A stretch of 52,211 nt of DNA, taken from CAYLPJ01 sp964385465 (GTDB lineage: Bacteria; Planctomycetota; Phycisphaerae; SM23-33). The stretch spans positions 1 through 52,211 of the forward strand of contig CAYLPJ010000047.1 of assembly GCA_964385465.1 (NCBI GenBank), read 5' to 3'. The notes under the pieces were generated by a model. That model was not told the origin of the DNA. It was given only the letters and a program-made list of their open reading frames with translations, and did no database searches. Each line of letters begins with the position of its first letter. Within the stretch, counting starts at the first letter, position 1. The translations under genes were made by a program, and so were the position numbers. This document shows, one piece after another, positions 42,396-50,060 of this stretch.

Positions 42396-43937
42396 ATGCC
42401 AGACCGCCCGAACATCCTGTTCCTCTTCAGCGACGAGCACAGTTTCCGCTGCATGGGCCACGCGCCCGACGCGGCCGGCGAGCCGGTGGACACGCCGTCG
42501 TTCGACCGCCTGGCCTCGCGGGGGACCGTCTTCCGCGACGCCTACTGCCAGATGCCGCTGTGCACGCCTTCGCGGCTGTGCACGCTGACGGGGCGCGAGG
42601 TCCGCGGCGCCGGGGCGTGGACAAACCGCAGCGTGATGCGCCCCGATGTCGAGACGCTCCCGGGCACGCTGGCCGCCGGCGGGTACGAGACGTGCCTGGT
42701 CGGCAAGATGCACCTCGGGGGCAACCGCCAGTTCGTCGGCTTCCGCCATCGCCCCTACGGGGACCTCCAGGGCTTCTGCGGGCACCAGTGGGAGCCCATC
42801 GACGACCCCGACCGCCACTCCATGCGGGCCCGCACCGCCAAGGTGGGCGTCACCGGCATCCCCGAGAGCCTCATCCAGGACGAGATCGTCTGCCACGAGT
42901 CCCTCGCCTGGCTCCGCGAGCACCGCCATGCCCGCGGCGACCAGCCGTGGTTCCTCTGCGCATCCTTCAGCCGGCCGCACTTCCCATTGACCGCGCCCCG
43001 GCGGTGGTTCGACCGCTACTGGCCCGACGGCGTGACCCCGCCGAAGGTCGGCCCGACCGGGGACGCCTACGACCACCCGATGAGCGTGGGGATGCGCCGG
43101 GGCTTCCAGGCCGACGCGATCGGCGAGGCCGAGATGATGCGGGCCCGCGCGGCCTACTTCGCCTGCGTCAGCTACCTCGACGAGGTGATCGGGGACTTCT
43201 TCGCCCGCGCCGCCGCCGACGGGCTGCTGGACAACACCGTCATCGTCTACAGCACCGATCACGGCGAGCTCGCCGGCGAGCACGGCGTGTGGTGGAAGAA
43301 CGGCTGGTACGACGGCTGCTGCCGCGTGCCGCTGATCGTCTCCACCCCTGCCCAGCGGCGCCGCGAGCAGCCCGCCGGCGAATGCACCACGCCGGTTGCC
43401 CTGGTCGACCTGTTCCCGACCTTCTGCTCGCTGGCCGGCGTGGACTGCCCCGACGACCTCGACGGCCGCGATCTCGGCGAGCCCGTCCTCGGCCGGGGGG
43501 ACGCGCCGGACCGCCCGGTGTTCTCCGACTCGCTGACACCCCGCTGGGGCGAGGGCACGGAGTTCCGCTCGGTCCGCTGGCGGCAGTGGAAGTACGTCCG
43601 CTTCCGCGACGCCGAGCCGCTGATGTTCGACCTGGCCGCCGACCCCGGCGAGCAGCACAACCTCCTCCGGCGAGGCTGCGAGGGCGACGCCGCCGCGGCG
43701 CGGGCCCACCTGGCCGACGTGGCCGAGGAGACGATGGACTTCGACGCCGCCGAGCGCGAGCGGACCGAGCGCGACGGCGGCCTCGCCGAGCGGTTCAAGC
43801 AGGACCTGCCGCGGGGCACGATGAACCAGTACCTCATGCCCTCCGGCAAGCTCGTCAACGCCGACGACCCGCTCTACAACCCCACCGTACTCGCCGACCG
43901 CCCCGAGGACGCCTTCAGCGACTACCCGGGCTCGTAA
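42396..43937 (+). CDS. Cytoplasmic sulfatase (type I, formylglycine-dependent)
   Basis: 513 residues. The N-terminus NILFLFSDEHSF is the alkaline-phosphatase-fold metal strand; the modification motif is CTPSR at 56-60, where Cys56 would become formylglycine. STDHGELAGEHGVWWKNG near residue 285 gives the second metal ligands, and QPWFLCASFSRPHFP is the usual central strand. The protein has no signal peptide, so it should act on imported sulfated sugars in the cytoplasm, like many choline-sulfatase-like planctomycete enzymes. A formylglycine-generating enzyme must be encoded outside this window, since the only FGE-like domain here lacks catalytic cysteines. The 3' end overlaps the second sulfatase by 23 nt. 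Confidence 0.92.
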   Translation: MPDRPNILFLFSDEHSFRCMGHAPDAAGEPVDTPSFDRLASRGTVFRDAYCQMPLCTPSRLCTLTGREVRGAGAWTNRSVMRPDVETLPGTLAAGGYETCLVGKMHLGGNRQFVGFRHRPYGDLQGFCGHQWEPIDDPDRHSMRARTAKVGVTGIPESLIQDEIVCHESLAWLREHRHARGDQPWFLCASFSRPHFPLTAPRRWFDRYWPDGVTPPKVGPTGDAYDHPMSVGMRRGFQADAIGEAEMMRARAAYFACVSYLDEVIGDFFARAAADGLLDNTVIVYSTDHGELAGEHGVWWKNGWYDGCCRVPLIVSTPAQRRREQPAGECTTPVALVDLFPTFCSLAGVDCPDDLDGRDLGEPVLGRGDAPDRPVFSDSLTPRWGEGTEFRSVRWRQWKYVRFRDAEPLMFDLAADPGEQHNLLRRGCEGDAAAARAHLADVAEETMDFDAAERERTERDGGLAERFKQDLPRGTMNQYLMPSGKLVNADDPLYNPTVLADRPEDAFSDYPGS

Positions 43938-45291
43938 CGCCTTCCGACCCCGCCGGGACGATCCGCGGCTCGGGTTCGCCGGCGGCGGTCATCCTCGCGA
44001 CCAGGCGGGCGCGGAGGTCGGCGCGGACGTCCGCCAGGGCCGGGTCGGCGATGCGATTGTCCAACTGGTGCGGGTCCGCCTCGTTGTCGTAGAGGCACTC
44101 CTCGGTGTACTCCTCGGCGCCCGGGCGCGAGCCCCCTCCCCACTTGCCCTCGGGGGGCACGTGCACGGAGTACGTCCAGCGGTCCGTTCGGATCGCCCGG
44201 CCGATCTGGCTCTCGCTGACCTGCACGAAGACCTCCTCCCGCCAGTCGGCCGGCGCGGCGTCCAGCGTCTGCTGGAGGGGCCGGCCTCGCATGGGCAGGG
44301 GGGTCGGCAGGCCGGCGGCGGCGAGGATCGTCGGCGGCACGTCGATCAGGCTGGCCAGCGGCTGGACGACCTCCCCGCCGCGGAACCCCGGCCCGCAGGC
44401 GACCATGGGCACCCGGATGGAGGCGTCGTGGCAGGACCGCTTGTACTCGGCGTTGCGCGTGCGGAAGTGCGAGCCGTGGTCGCTGGTGAACAGGATCAGC
44501 GAGTTCTCGGCCATGCCGAGTTCCTCCAGCGTGTCGCGGATGCGCCCGAGATTGGCGTCGAGGCTGTGGATGCAGCCGAGGTAGTCGGGGTAGTTCTCGC
44601 GCCAGTCGCCGGGCGTCTCGGCGCGGGCGAGGTCCTCCGGCGGGACGAAGTCCCCGAACCGCTCCTTGGAGCCCTCGGGGCCCTCGTAGCAGTTGCGGTC
44701 GTTCTGGTGGTGCGGCTCGATGTAGGAGAGGAACAGGAACCATGGCCGTTGCCCGTCGCGGGTGCGGAGGTAGTCCAGCACGAAGTCCGTCTGGCAGTCG
44801 GCGCGGTAGCCGGTGAAGTCCACGCGGTTCATGTCGGCGTCGAACATGTGCCCGTCGTAGCCGTGGGAGGTGAACTCCAGCACGTCGCTGGCCAGCCAGT
44901 GGTCCTTGTAGCCGCCGCGGCGCTCCAGGGGCACGGCGGAGGTGCGGTAGTTGTGCTGCTCGTCGCTGGCCAGATGCCACTTGCCGATGTACCCGACCTC
45001 GTAGCCGGCCTCGGTCAGCCAGTGGGCGATGGTCTTCTCGTCCTGCGGCAGGGCGATGTTGTTCTTGAAGCAGCCGGTCTCCGTGGCGAACTTGCCGGTC
45101 TGGAGGCACGACCGCGCCGGCCCGCAGACCGGCTGGCAGGTGAAGGCCCGCTCGAACCGCACGCCCTCGGCCGCGAGGCGGTCGAGGTTCGGCGTCACGC
45201 CCATCGAGGCCGCGGCGTCGCTGTAGCACCCGCAGGTGTCCCAACGCTGCTGATCCGTGAAGAAGAACAGGATGTTCGGTTGATCTGGCAT
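43915..45291 (-). CDS. Second cytoplasmic sulfatase (type I, formylglycine-dependent)
   Basis: 458 residues. N-terminal metal strand NILFFFTDQQRWDT, modification motif CGPAR at 56-60 (the CxPxR/CxAxR class), central QRPWFLFLSYIEPHHQNDRN and metal strand LFTSDHGSHFR. No signal peptide. It is in convergent orientation to the first sulfatase; the modification cysteine is residue 56 in both, but the bodies differ (for example the CTPSR and CGPAR environments), so they probably attack different sulfate esters. ATG 45291 is preceded by repeat copy B, and the deoxyhypusine-synthase-like gene lies just upstream on the same strand. Confidence 0.92.
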   Translation of the reverse strand: MPDQPNILFFFTDQQRWDTCGCYSDAAASMGVTPNLDRLAAEGVRFERAFTCQPVCGPARSCLQTGKFATETGCFKNNIALPQDEKTIAHWLTEAGYEVGYIGKWHLASDEQHNYRTSAVPLERRGGYKDHWLASDVLEFTSHGYDGHMFDADMNRVDFTGYRADCQTDFVLDYLRTRDGQRPWFLFLSYIEPHHQNDRNCYEGPEGSKERFGDFVPPEDLARAETPGDWRENYPDYLGCIHSLDANLGRIRDTLEELGMAENSLILFTSDHGSHFRTRNAEYKRSCHDASIRVPMVACGPGFRGGEVVQPLASLIDVPPTILAAAGLPTPLPMRGRPLQQTLDAAPADWREEVFVQVSESQIGRAIRTDRWTYSVHVPPEGKWGGGSRPGAEEYTEECLYDNEADPHQLDNRIADPALADVRADLRARLVARMTAAGEPEPRIVPAGSEGVTSPGSR

Positions 45292-45428
45292 GGTGGTGAT
45301 CCGTTATTCGTTGGCAGGTAACAGGTAGAAGTTGACAGGAGGAGGCATCGCGGTCCCGGAATGCCCATCCGGCCCCACGGTCGGCCGGTATTCCTGTCTT
45401 CCGGTCTCACGGTCTTTCTGTCTCACGG
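45292..45428 (-). repeat. Upstream repeat of sulfatase 2 (copy B of an inverted pair)
   Basis: On the minus strand it starts at the CCG-TGA end of the deoxyhypusine-synthase-like gene (CCGTGAGACAG), repeats the unit ACCGTGAGACCGGAAGAC, then shows GTGGGGCCGGATGGGCATTC, GCCTCCTCCTGT and ACGAATAACGGATCACCACC before the ATG. The order of blocks is the same as in copy A. It has one extra unit of about 16 nt. Confidence 0.65.
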
Positions 45429-46394
45429 TTTCTCGGCAAGCAGCGCGTGCAGGGCGGGCATCGTGGCGCGATGGTCGCCGCGAATGTAGAGGCTCCGCCC
45501 GCCGTCGCGGACGGTGCGGACCAGCACGGTCTTGTACGGGCGGTAGTAGTACTCCGGGCTGTCCTTGGGGGCCTCGGTGTGGAGGTCCCCCCCGAGGGCC
45601 AGCAGGTCGAACACCGCCGACGTGAAGTGCCTCACCTCACGCCCGCGCTGGTGGGCCACGTTGCGGACCATCGACAGGGCCTTGAGGTACACCTCCGGTC
45701 CCATCACCGCCGTGCCGTAGCAGAGCACCACGCCGCCTTCCAAGGCCTCCATCACGCGGGCGAGGACGAGGAAATCCCGGTAGCTGGCGGCCCCGGCGGC
45801 GGCGGCGTCGAAGTTCGGGTGCTCGTGGACGATGTCGTAGCCGATCCCCAGGTGCACCGTGGCGGGGACGCCGGCCTCCCACGCGGCGGCGAAGATCGAC
45901 ACGTCCTTGTGCGGGCAGTCGTCCGCGGCCGCGACGTGGGCGCCCACGGCTTCGCCGAAGCCCAGCCCGGCCTCGTGGCCGCGACGGACGATGTCGTTGA
46001 GCTCGCCGGTTTCCCGCCAGAGCCCGAAGCGCCCCTCGACGATGTACCGCGCGACCGATTCGGTCGTGGCCCCGACCCGCGCCAGCTCGTAGTCGTGGAT
46101 CGCGCACGCGCCGTTCATGGCCACCGCCGAGACCCACCCGCCGCCGATCAGGTCGATCACGTAGCGGCTGAGGCCCTGCTTGATCACGTGGGCGCCCATC
46201 AGCAGGACGACGGCGGCGCCGTCGCGGCGGGCGTCGCGGATCGCCGATGCCAGCGCCGCCAGGTCCGGGTGCTCGAACGGCTCGGGCGCCTCGCCGACGT
46301 GCAGCAGCCGGCAGAGGTCCATGTCGTGCTCGCGCCGGGCCAGCGGCAGCAGGTCGAGCTCCTCGCGATCGAACGTGGGGTACTTGCTGGGCAT
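45423..46394 (-). CDS. Deoxyhypusine-synthase-like protein
   Basis: 323 residues, cytoplasmic. The Rossmann-type pattern of the deoxyhypusine synthase superfamily is visible: AAVVLLMGAHVIKQGLSRYV (about 58-77), GGGWVSAVAMNGACAIHDYE, VSIFAAAWEAGVPATVHLGI and GGVVLCYGTAVMGPEVYLKA. Bacterial members are not hypusine enzymes; some are homospermidine-synthase-like and many are uncharacterised. The strand carrying the catalytic lysine of true DHS is not convincingly present, so activity is open. ATG 46394 has GAAGGA about 9 nt upstream. The gene precedes sulfatase 2 by 131 nt on the same strand. Confidence 0.55.
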   Translation of the reverse strand: MPSKYPTFDREELDLLPLARREHDMDLCRLLHVGEAPEPFEHPDLAALASAIRDARRDGAAVVLLMGAHVIKQGLSRYVIDLIGGGWVSAVAMNGACAIHDYELARVGATTESVARYIVEGRFGLWRETGELNDIVRRGHEAGLGFGEAVGAHVAAADDCPHKDVSIFAAAWEAGVPATVHLGIGYDIVHEHPNFDAAAAGAASYRDFLVLARVMEALEGGVVLCYGTAVMGPEVYLKALSMVRNVAHQRGREVRHFTSAVFDLLALGGDLHTEAPKDSPEYYYRPYKTVLVRTVRDGGRSLYIRGDHRATMPALHALLAEKP

Positions 46395-46424
46395 CGGTCG
46401 TGGTTCCTTCGTTGCCGGGAGATC

Positions 46425-46453
46425 AGGATAGCGGCCGGGGAGGCGCCCGTCGA
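46425..46453 (-). promoter_or_regulatory. Possible promoter of the deoxyhypusine-synthase-like gene
   Basis: Minus strand: -35 TCGACG (46453-46448), 17-nt spacer, -10 TATCCT (46430-46425), leader about 24 nt. The 246-nt divergent gap to 46641 shows no other feature; no clear promoter was found for the Spy-like gene. Confidence 0.35.
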
Positions 46454-46640
46454 GGCCGGCGCGGTTTTCGCCGACTGCGGGCTTTTCCCGGCCGGGCGGC
46501 AATACGCCCCGCGTCGGCTGCGTTTCTCTGAGCGTCCGGACGGCAAGAAGGCGAACGAGGCGAGCTGGGTCCGGTCCGGATCGCGGCAGTGGAGCCGCCC
46601 GGGCCGAGCAAGCGAACACGACGACAAGGAGACCGTAGCG

Positions 46641-47687
46641 ATGAGAACCCACGGAACGAAGCTGGCGGCATTGGTGTGCGTGTTGGCGCTGGGTGCGGCC
46701 TGGGCGGTGGCGCAGGACGCCGAGCCGGCCGGGCGGGAGAATCGCCCGGGCGTCGGCCGGCGGCGCGGCCCGCGCGAGGGCGGCCCGCGAGCCCGACGCG
46801 GCGAGCGCGGGGCGAAGTTCATCGAGGCGCTGAAGCTCACCGAGGAGCAGAAGGCCCCGGTGATGCAGATCCTCGAGACCCACCGCGAGGCGATGATGAA
46901 CTGGATGAAGGAGAACGGCCCGACGCTGCGCGAGCTGCACCAGAAGCTCGGGCGGGGCCGCGGTCGCGGTCCCAAGGGTCCCGATGCCGCCAAGCCTCCC
47001 GTGGACCAGGAAGCCCGCCAGCAGGCGATGGCGCAGATGCGCGAGCTGATGGAAGAGCGCCGCGCCATGGCCGACAACGTCCTCAAGCAGCTCGACGAGC
47101 ACCTGACCGACGAGCAGATGGCGGTCGCCGGGAAGGTCATCGGCGGGGGGCCTCGCGGCACGCGTCGCGGGGGCCCGCCCATGCGGCTGCTGCGGGCGCT
47201 GGAGCTGACCGATGAGCAGAAGACCAAGGTCCGCGAGACCATGGAGGCCGCCAGGGAAGCGGCCAGGAAGGCCGAGCCGGGCGAGCGTCGAGGTGCTTTC
47301 GAGGCCGCTTGGAAGAGCGTGGTCGATAACGTCCTCACCGACGCTCAGCGGGCGAAGCTCGAGGAGCTCAAGAAGAACGCCCCCAAGCGTCGCGGACCGG
47401 ACGGCGGGCCCCACGCCCTCGACCTCACCGAGGACCAGAAGGCCCAGATCAGGGAGATCATGCAGGACGCCCGGGCGAAGATGAAGGACGCCGACGGGCG
47501 CGAGGCGCGGCGGGAGATCTTCATGGCCGCCCGAAAGCAGATCGCCGACGAGGTCCTCACCCCCGAGCAGCGGGAGAAGGCCCGGAAGTTCCGCGAGCGC
47601 CGCGGCGAGCGTCGGGGCCAGGACGGACCCCGTCGCGGCCGGCGGGGCAGGGGCGGGCGCGAGGATGAGCCGGTGATCGTCGAGTAG
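46641..47687 (+). CDS. Spy/LTxxQ-like periplasmic protein with three repeat units
   Basis: 348 residues. Signal peptide (1-25, ending AWAVAQ). The mature protein is basic and helical with paired LTxxQ-type motifs: LKLTEEQK and LTDEQM (unit 1), LELTDEQK and LTDAQR (unit 2), LDLTEDQK and LTPEQR (unit 3), separated by Arg/Gly-rich linkers. Spy/CpxP proteins are periplasmic chaperones or stress sensors of about 140-160 residues with one unit; a triple version is longer than usual. The C-terminus is Arg/Gly-rich (RRGRRGRGGRE). ATG 46641 has AAGGAGA about 8 nt upstream. A strong hairpin follows the stop. Confidence 0.7.
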   Translation: MRTHGTKLAALVCVLALGAAWAVAQDAEPAGRENRPGVGRRRGPREGGPRARRGERGAKFIEALKLTEEQKAPVMQILETHREAMMNWMKENGPTLRELHQKLGRGRGRGPKGPDAAKPPVDQEARQQAMAQMRELMEERRAMADNVLKQLDEHLTDEQMAVAGKVIGGGPRGTRRGGPPMRLLRALELTDEQKTKVRETMEAAREAARKAEPGERRGAFEAAWKSVVDNVLTDAQRAKLEELKKNAPKRRGPDGGPHALDLTEDQKAQIREIMQDARAKMKDADGREARREIFMAARKQIADEVLTPEQREKARKFRERRGERRGQDGPRRGRRGRGGREDEPVIVE

Positions 47688-47737
47688 CACTGACCCAACC
47701 GCCGGCGGCGCGAAGACACCCCGCGTCGCGGCAGCCC

Positions 47738-47778
47738 GCGGGCCGGCCGGGAGACATCTCGTCTCCCGGCCGGCCCGC
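47738..47778 (+). terminator. 18-bp perfect hairpin after the Spy-like gene
   Basis: The left arm (47738-47755, GCGGGCCGGCCGGGAGAC) pairs fully with 47761-47778 around a 5-nt loop (ATCTC). The stem begins 50 nt after the stop codon. There is no T-run (TATATG follows), so it may terminate with help or block exonuclease. Confidence 0.6.
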
Positions 47779-47873
47779 TATATGGGCGCGTGCTTGCTCT
47801 CGGCCCCATCGTGCGGTTCAATGTCGGCGTCGTAATCGATTCGCCAAACCGCGGCCCGCACGGAGACCCGCCG

Positions 47874-49916
47874 ATGACCAAGCGTTGGATGATCGTCGCC
47901 CTGATCGCACCCGTGGCCCTGCTGCTGCCCGCCTGCGGGCAGCCCGTCGAGCTGCCGGCCGTCTTCTCCGACCACGCCGTCCTCCAGCGGAACATGGAGA
48001 TCCCCGTCTGGGGCAAGGCCGCCCCGGGCTACCTGGTGGCCGTGGAGTTCGCCGGCCAGCGGAAGACGACCGTCGCCGGCGACGAGGGCGACTGGATCGT
48101 CCGCCTGGACCCCGTCCCCGCCGGCGGGCCGTACACGCTGACCGTCGCCACCGAGTTGACCGCCGTCACGCGGGAGGACATCCTCGTCGGCGACGTGTGG
48201 ATCTGCTCGGGGCAGTCGAACATGGCCTGGCCCGTCAGCCGGGCCAACAACCCCACGCAGGAGGTCGCCGACGCCAACTATCCCGGCATCCGCCTGTTCA
48301 CCGTCCCCCGCGGCCTGGCCGTCGAGCCGCAGTGGGACGTCGACGGCCAGTGGACGCCCTGCACGCCCGACAATGCCGCGGGCTTCTCGGCCGTGGGGTA
48401 CTACTTCGGGCGCGAGCTGCACCGCCGCGCCAACGTGCCCGTCGGGCTGATCAACACGTCCTGGGGCGGCACGCGGGCCCAGCCGTGGACGCCCCGGCGA
48501 TACCTTGAAGGCCGCCCGGAGTACAACGAGATGCTCGCCGAATACGACGAGAAGGCCGGCGACCCGGACCAGGTCGCCCAGAAGCTCACCGACCACCGCC
48601 GGGCCATGGAACGCTACCAGCGGCAGTGGGATGAACTGCTGGCGGGCCTCTCGAAGCTCGACCGCGGCCTGGAGAACAACTGGGCGGCTCCCGGCCTGGA
48701 CCCCAACGGCTGGAAGACCATGACGCTGCCGACGCTCTGGGAGCAGGCCGGGCTGAAGGGCTTCGACGGCGTGGTCTGGTTCCGCCGCGAGGTGGACCTG
48801 CCCGCCGACTGGGCCGGCAAGGACTGCCTGCTCAGCCTCGGCGCCATCGACGACGACGACCGCACCTACGTCAACGGCGTGCAGGTCGGGCACATCGGCT
48901 ACGGCGACGAGAATCACTGGCAGACCCCGCGGAAGTACACCGTTCCCGGGCGCCTGATCCAGCCCGGGCGGAACGTCATCGCCGTCCGCGTCTTCGATGG
49001 CGGCGGCGGGGGGGGCATCTACGGCCGGCCGGAGCGGATGCGGATCACCCCGGCCGACCGGGCGGACCTCCAGGGCATCTCGTTGACGGGCGAGTGGCAG
49101 TACCGCATCGGCTACGGCGGGGAGGGTGAAGAGGTCCCGCAGCGCCCCCGCCGGCCGGGGCAGTTCCGCGGCGTGGGCTACATCTGGAACGCGATGGTCG
49201 CGCCGCTGGTGCCGTACGGCATCTCCGGGGCGATCTGGTACCAGGGCGAGTCGAATGCCGGCGAGCCGCAGCTCTACGCCCGCCTCTTCCCGGACATGAT
49301 CCGCTTCTGGCGGCGGCGATGGGGGCAGGGCGATTTCCCCTTCCTCTTTGTCCAACTGGCGAACTTCATGGCCCCGTCGTCGCAGCCGGCCTCGGGCGGC
49401 TGGGCGCGCATCCGCGAGGCCCAGGCCGAGGCGCTCAAGCTGCCGGCGACCGCGATGGCCGTCGCGATCGATATCGGCGAGGCCGACGACATCCACCCGC
49501 GGAACAAGCAGGAGGTCGGGCGGCGGCTGGCCCTGGCCGCCCTGGCCAGGGCGCTGGACCGCGAGGTGGTGTATTCCGGGCCGATCTACGAGGGCATGAG
49601 CGTCGAGGGCAACAAGGTCCGCATCCGCTTCCGCCACGTGGACGGCGGGCTGGTCGCCCGGGGCCAGGGCGGCGAGCTCAAGGGCTTCGCCATCGCCGGC
49701 CAGGACCGCAACTGGGTCTGGGCCGAGGCGAAGATCGCCGAGGACAAGCCGGGCACGGTGCTCGTCTGGTCGCCGAAGGTCGCCAATCCCGCGGCCGTCC
49801 GCTACGCATGGGCGAGCAACCCCGACAAGGCCAACCTCTACAACGCCGCCAACCTCCCGGCCGCCCCCTTCCGCACCGACGACTGGCCCCCCCCGGCCAG
49901 GCTCGGCGCGGAGTAG
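47874..49916 (+). CDS. Sialate O-acetylesterase (SGNH hydrolase) lipoprotein
   Basis: 680 residues. Lipoprotein signal with lipobox LPAC (Cys21). The SGNH domain has block I CSGQSNM with catalytic Ser115, the WYQGESNAG block, and the C-terminal ADDIHPRNK segment supplying Asp and His. A GH2-like beta-sandwich (about 290-420, with WFRREVDLPADWAGK and DRTYVNGVQVG) is inserted between the halves, as usual in this family. It removes O-acetyl groups from sialic acids or similar acetylated sugars outside the cytoplasm, complementing the sialidase at the window start. ATG 47874 with GGAG 8 nt upstream is chosen over 47790, which would place 28 residues before the lipoprotein signal. Confidence 0.9.
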   Translation: MTKRWMIVALIAPVALLLPACGQPVELPAVFSDHAVLQRNMEIPVWGKAAPGYLVAVEFAGQRKTTVAGDEGDWIVRLDPVPAGGPYTLTVATELTAVTREDILVGDVWICSGQSNMAWPVSRANNPTQEVADANYPGIRLFTVPRGLAVEPQWDVDGQWTPCTPDNAAGFSAVGYYFGRELHRRANVPVGLINTSWGGTRAQPWTPRRYLEGRPEYNEMLAEYDEKAGDPDQVAQKLTDHRRAMERYQRQWDELLAGLSKLDRGLENNWAAPGLDPNGWKTMTLPTLWEQAGLKGFDGVVWFRREVDLPADWAGKDCLLSLGAIDDDDRTYVNGVQVGHIGYGDENHWQTPRKYTVPGRLIQPGRNVIAVRVFDGGGGGGIYGRPERMRITPADRADLQGISLTGEWQYRIGYGGEGEEVPQRPRRPGQFRGVGYIWNAMVAPLVPYGISGAIWYQGESNAGEPQLYARLFPDMIRFWRRRWGQGDFPFLFVQLANFMAPSSQPASGGWARIREAQAEALKLPATAMAVAIDIGEADDIHPRNKQEVGRRLALAALARALDREVVYSGPIYEGMSVEGNKVRIRFRHVDGGLVARGQGGELKGFAIAGQDRNWVWAEAKIAEDKPGTVLVWSPKVANPAAVRYAWASNPDKANLYNAANLPAAPFRTDDWPPPARLGAE

Positions 49917-49934
49917 GGCGTTCGAGAGAGCCCT

Positions 49935-50040
49935 GGCAGGGATTCGCGGGATTCAAGGGATACAGACGCAGCCAGAAGCGAAGAAGCCGCGGCTTCTTCT
50001 CCTTTCCAGCGGCGTCGGCATCCCTTGCATCCCTGCTACC
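49935..50040. repeat. Large imperfect palindrome with 20-nt perfect core (bidirectional terminator or REP-like element)
   Basis: The core GAAGAAGCCGCGGCTTCTTC (49980-49999) is a perfect palindrome. Its flanks remain complementary in blocks: the left arm reads CAGGGATTCGCGGGATTC, then AAGGGAT and GACGC; the right arm, read backwards, gives CAGGGATGCAAGGGATGCC and GACGC, lacking about 8 nt. It fills the gap between two convergent genes, so it may terminate both. Confidence 0.65.
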
Positions 50041-50060
50041 CCTCTCCCGGCCGCCGCCGA

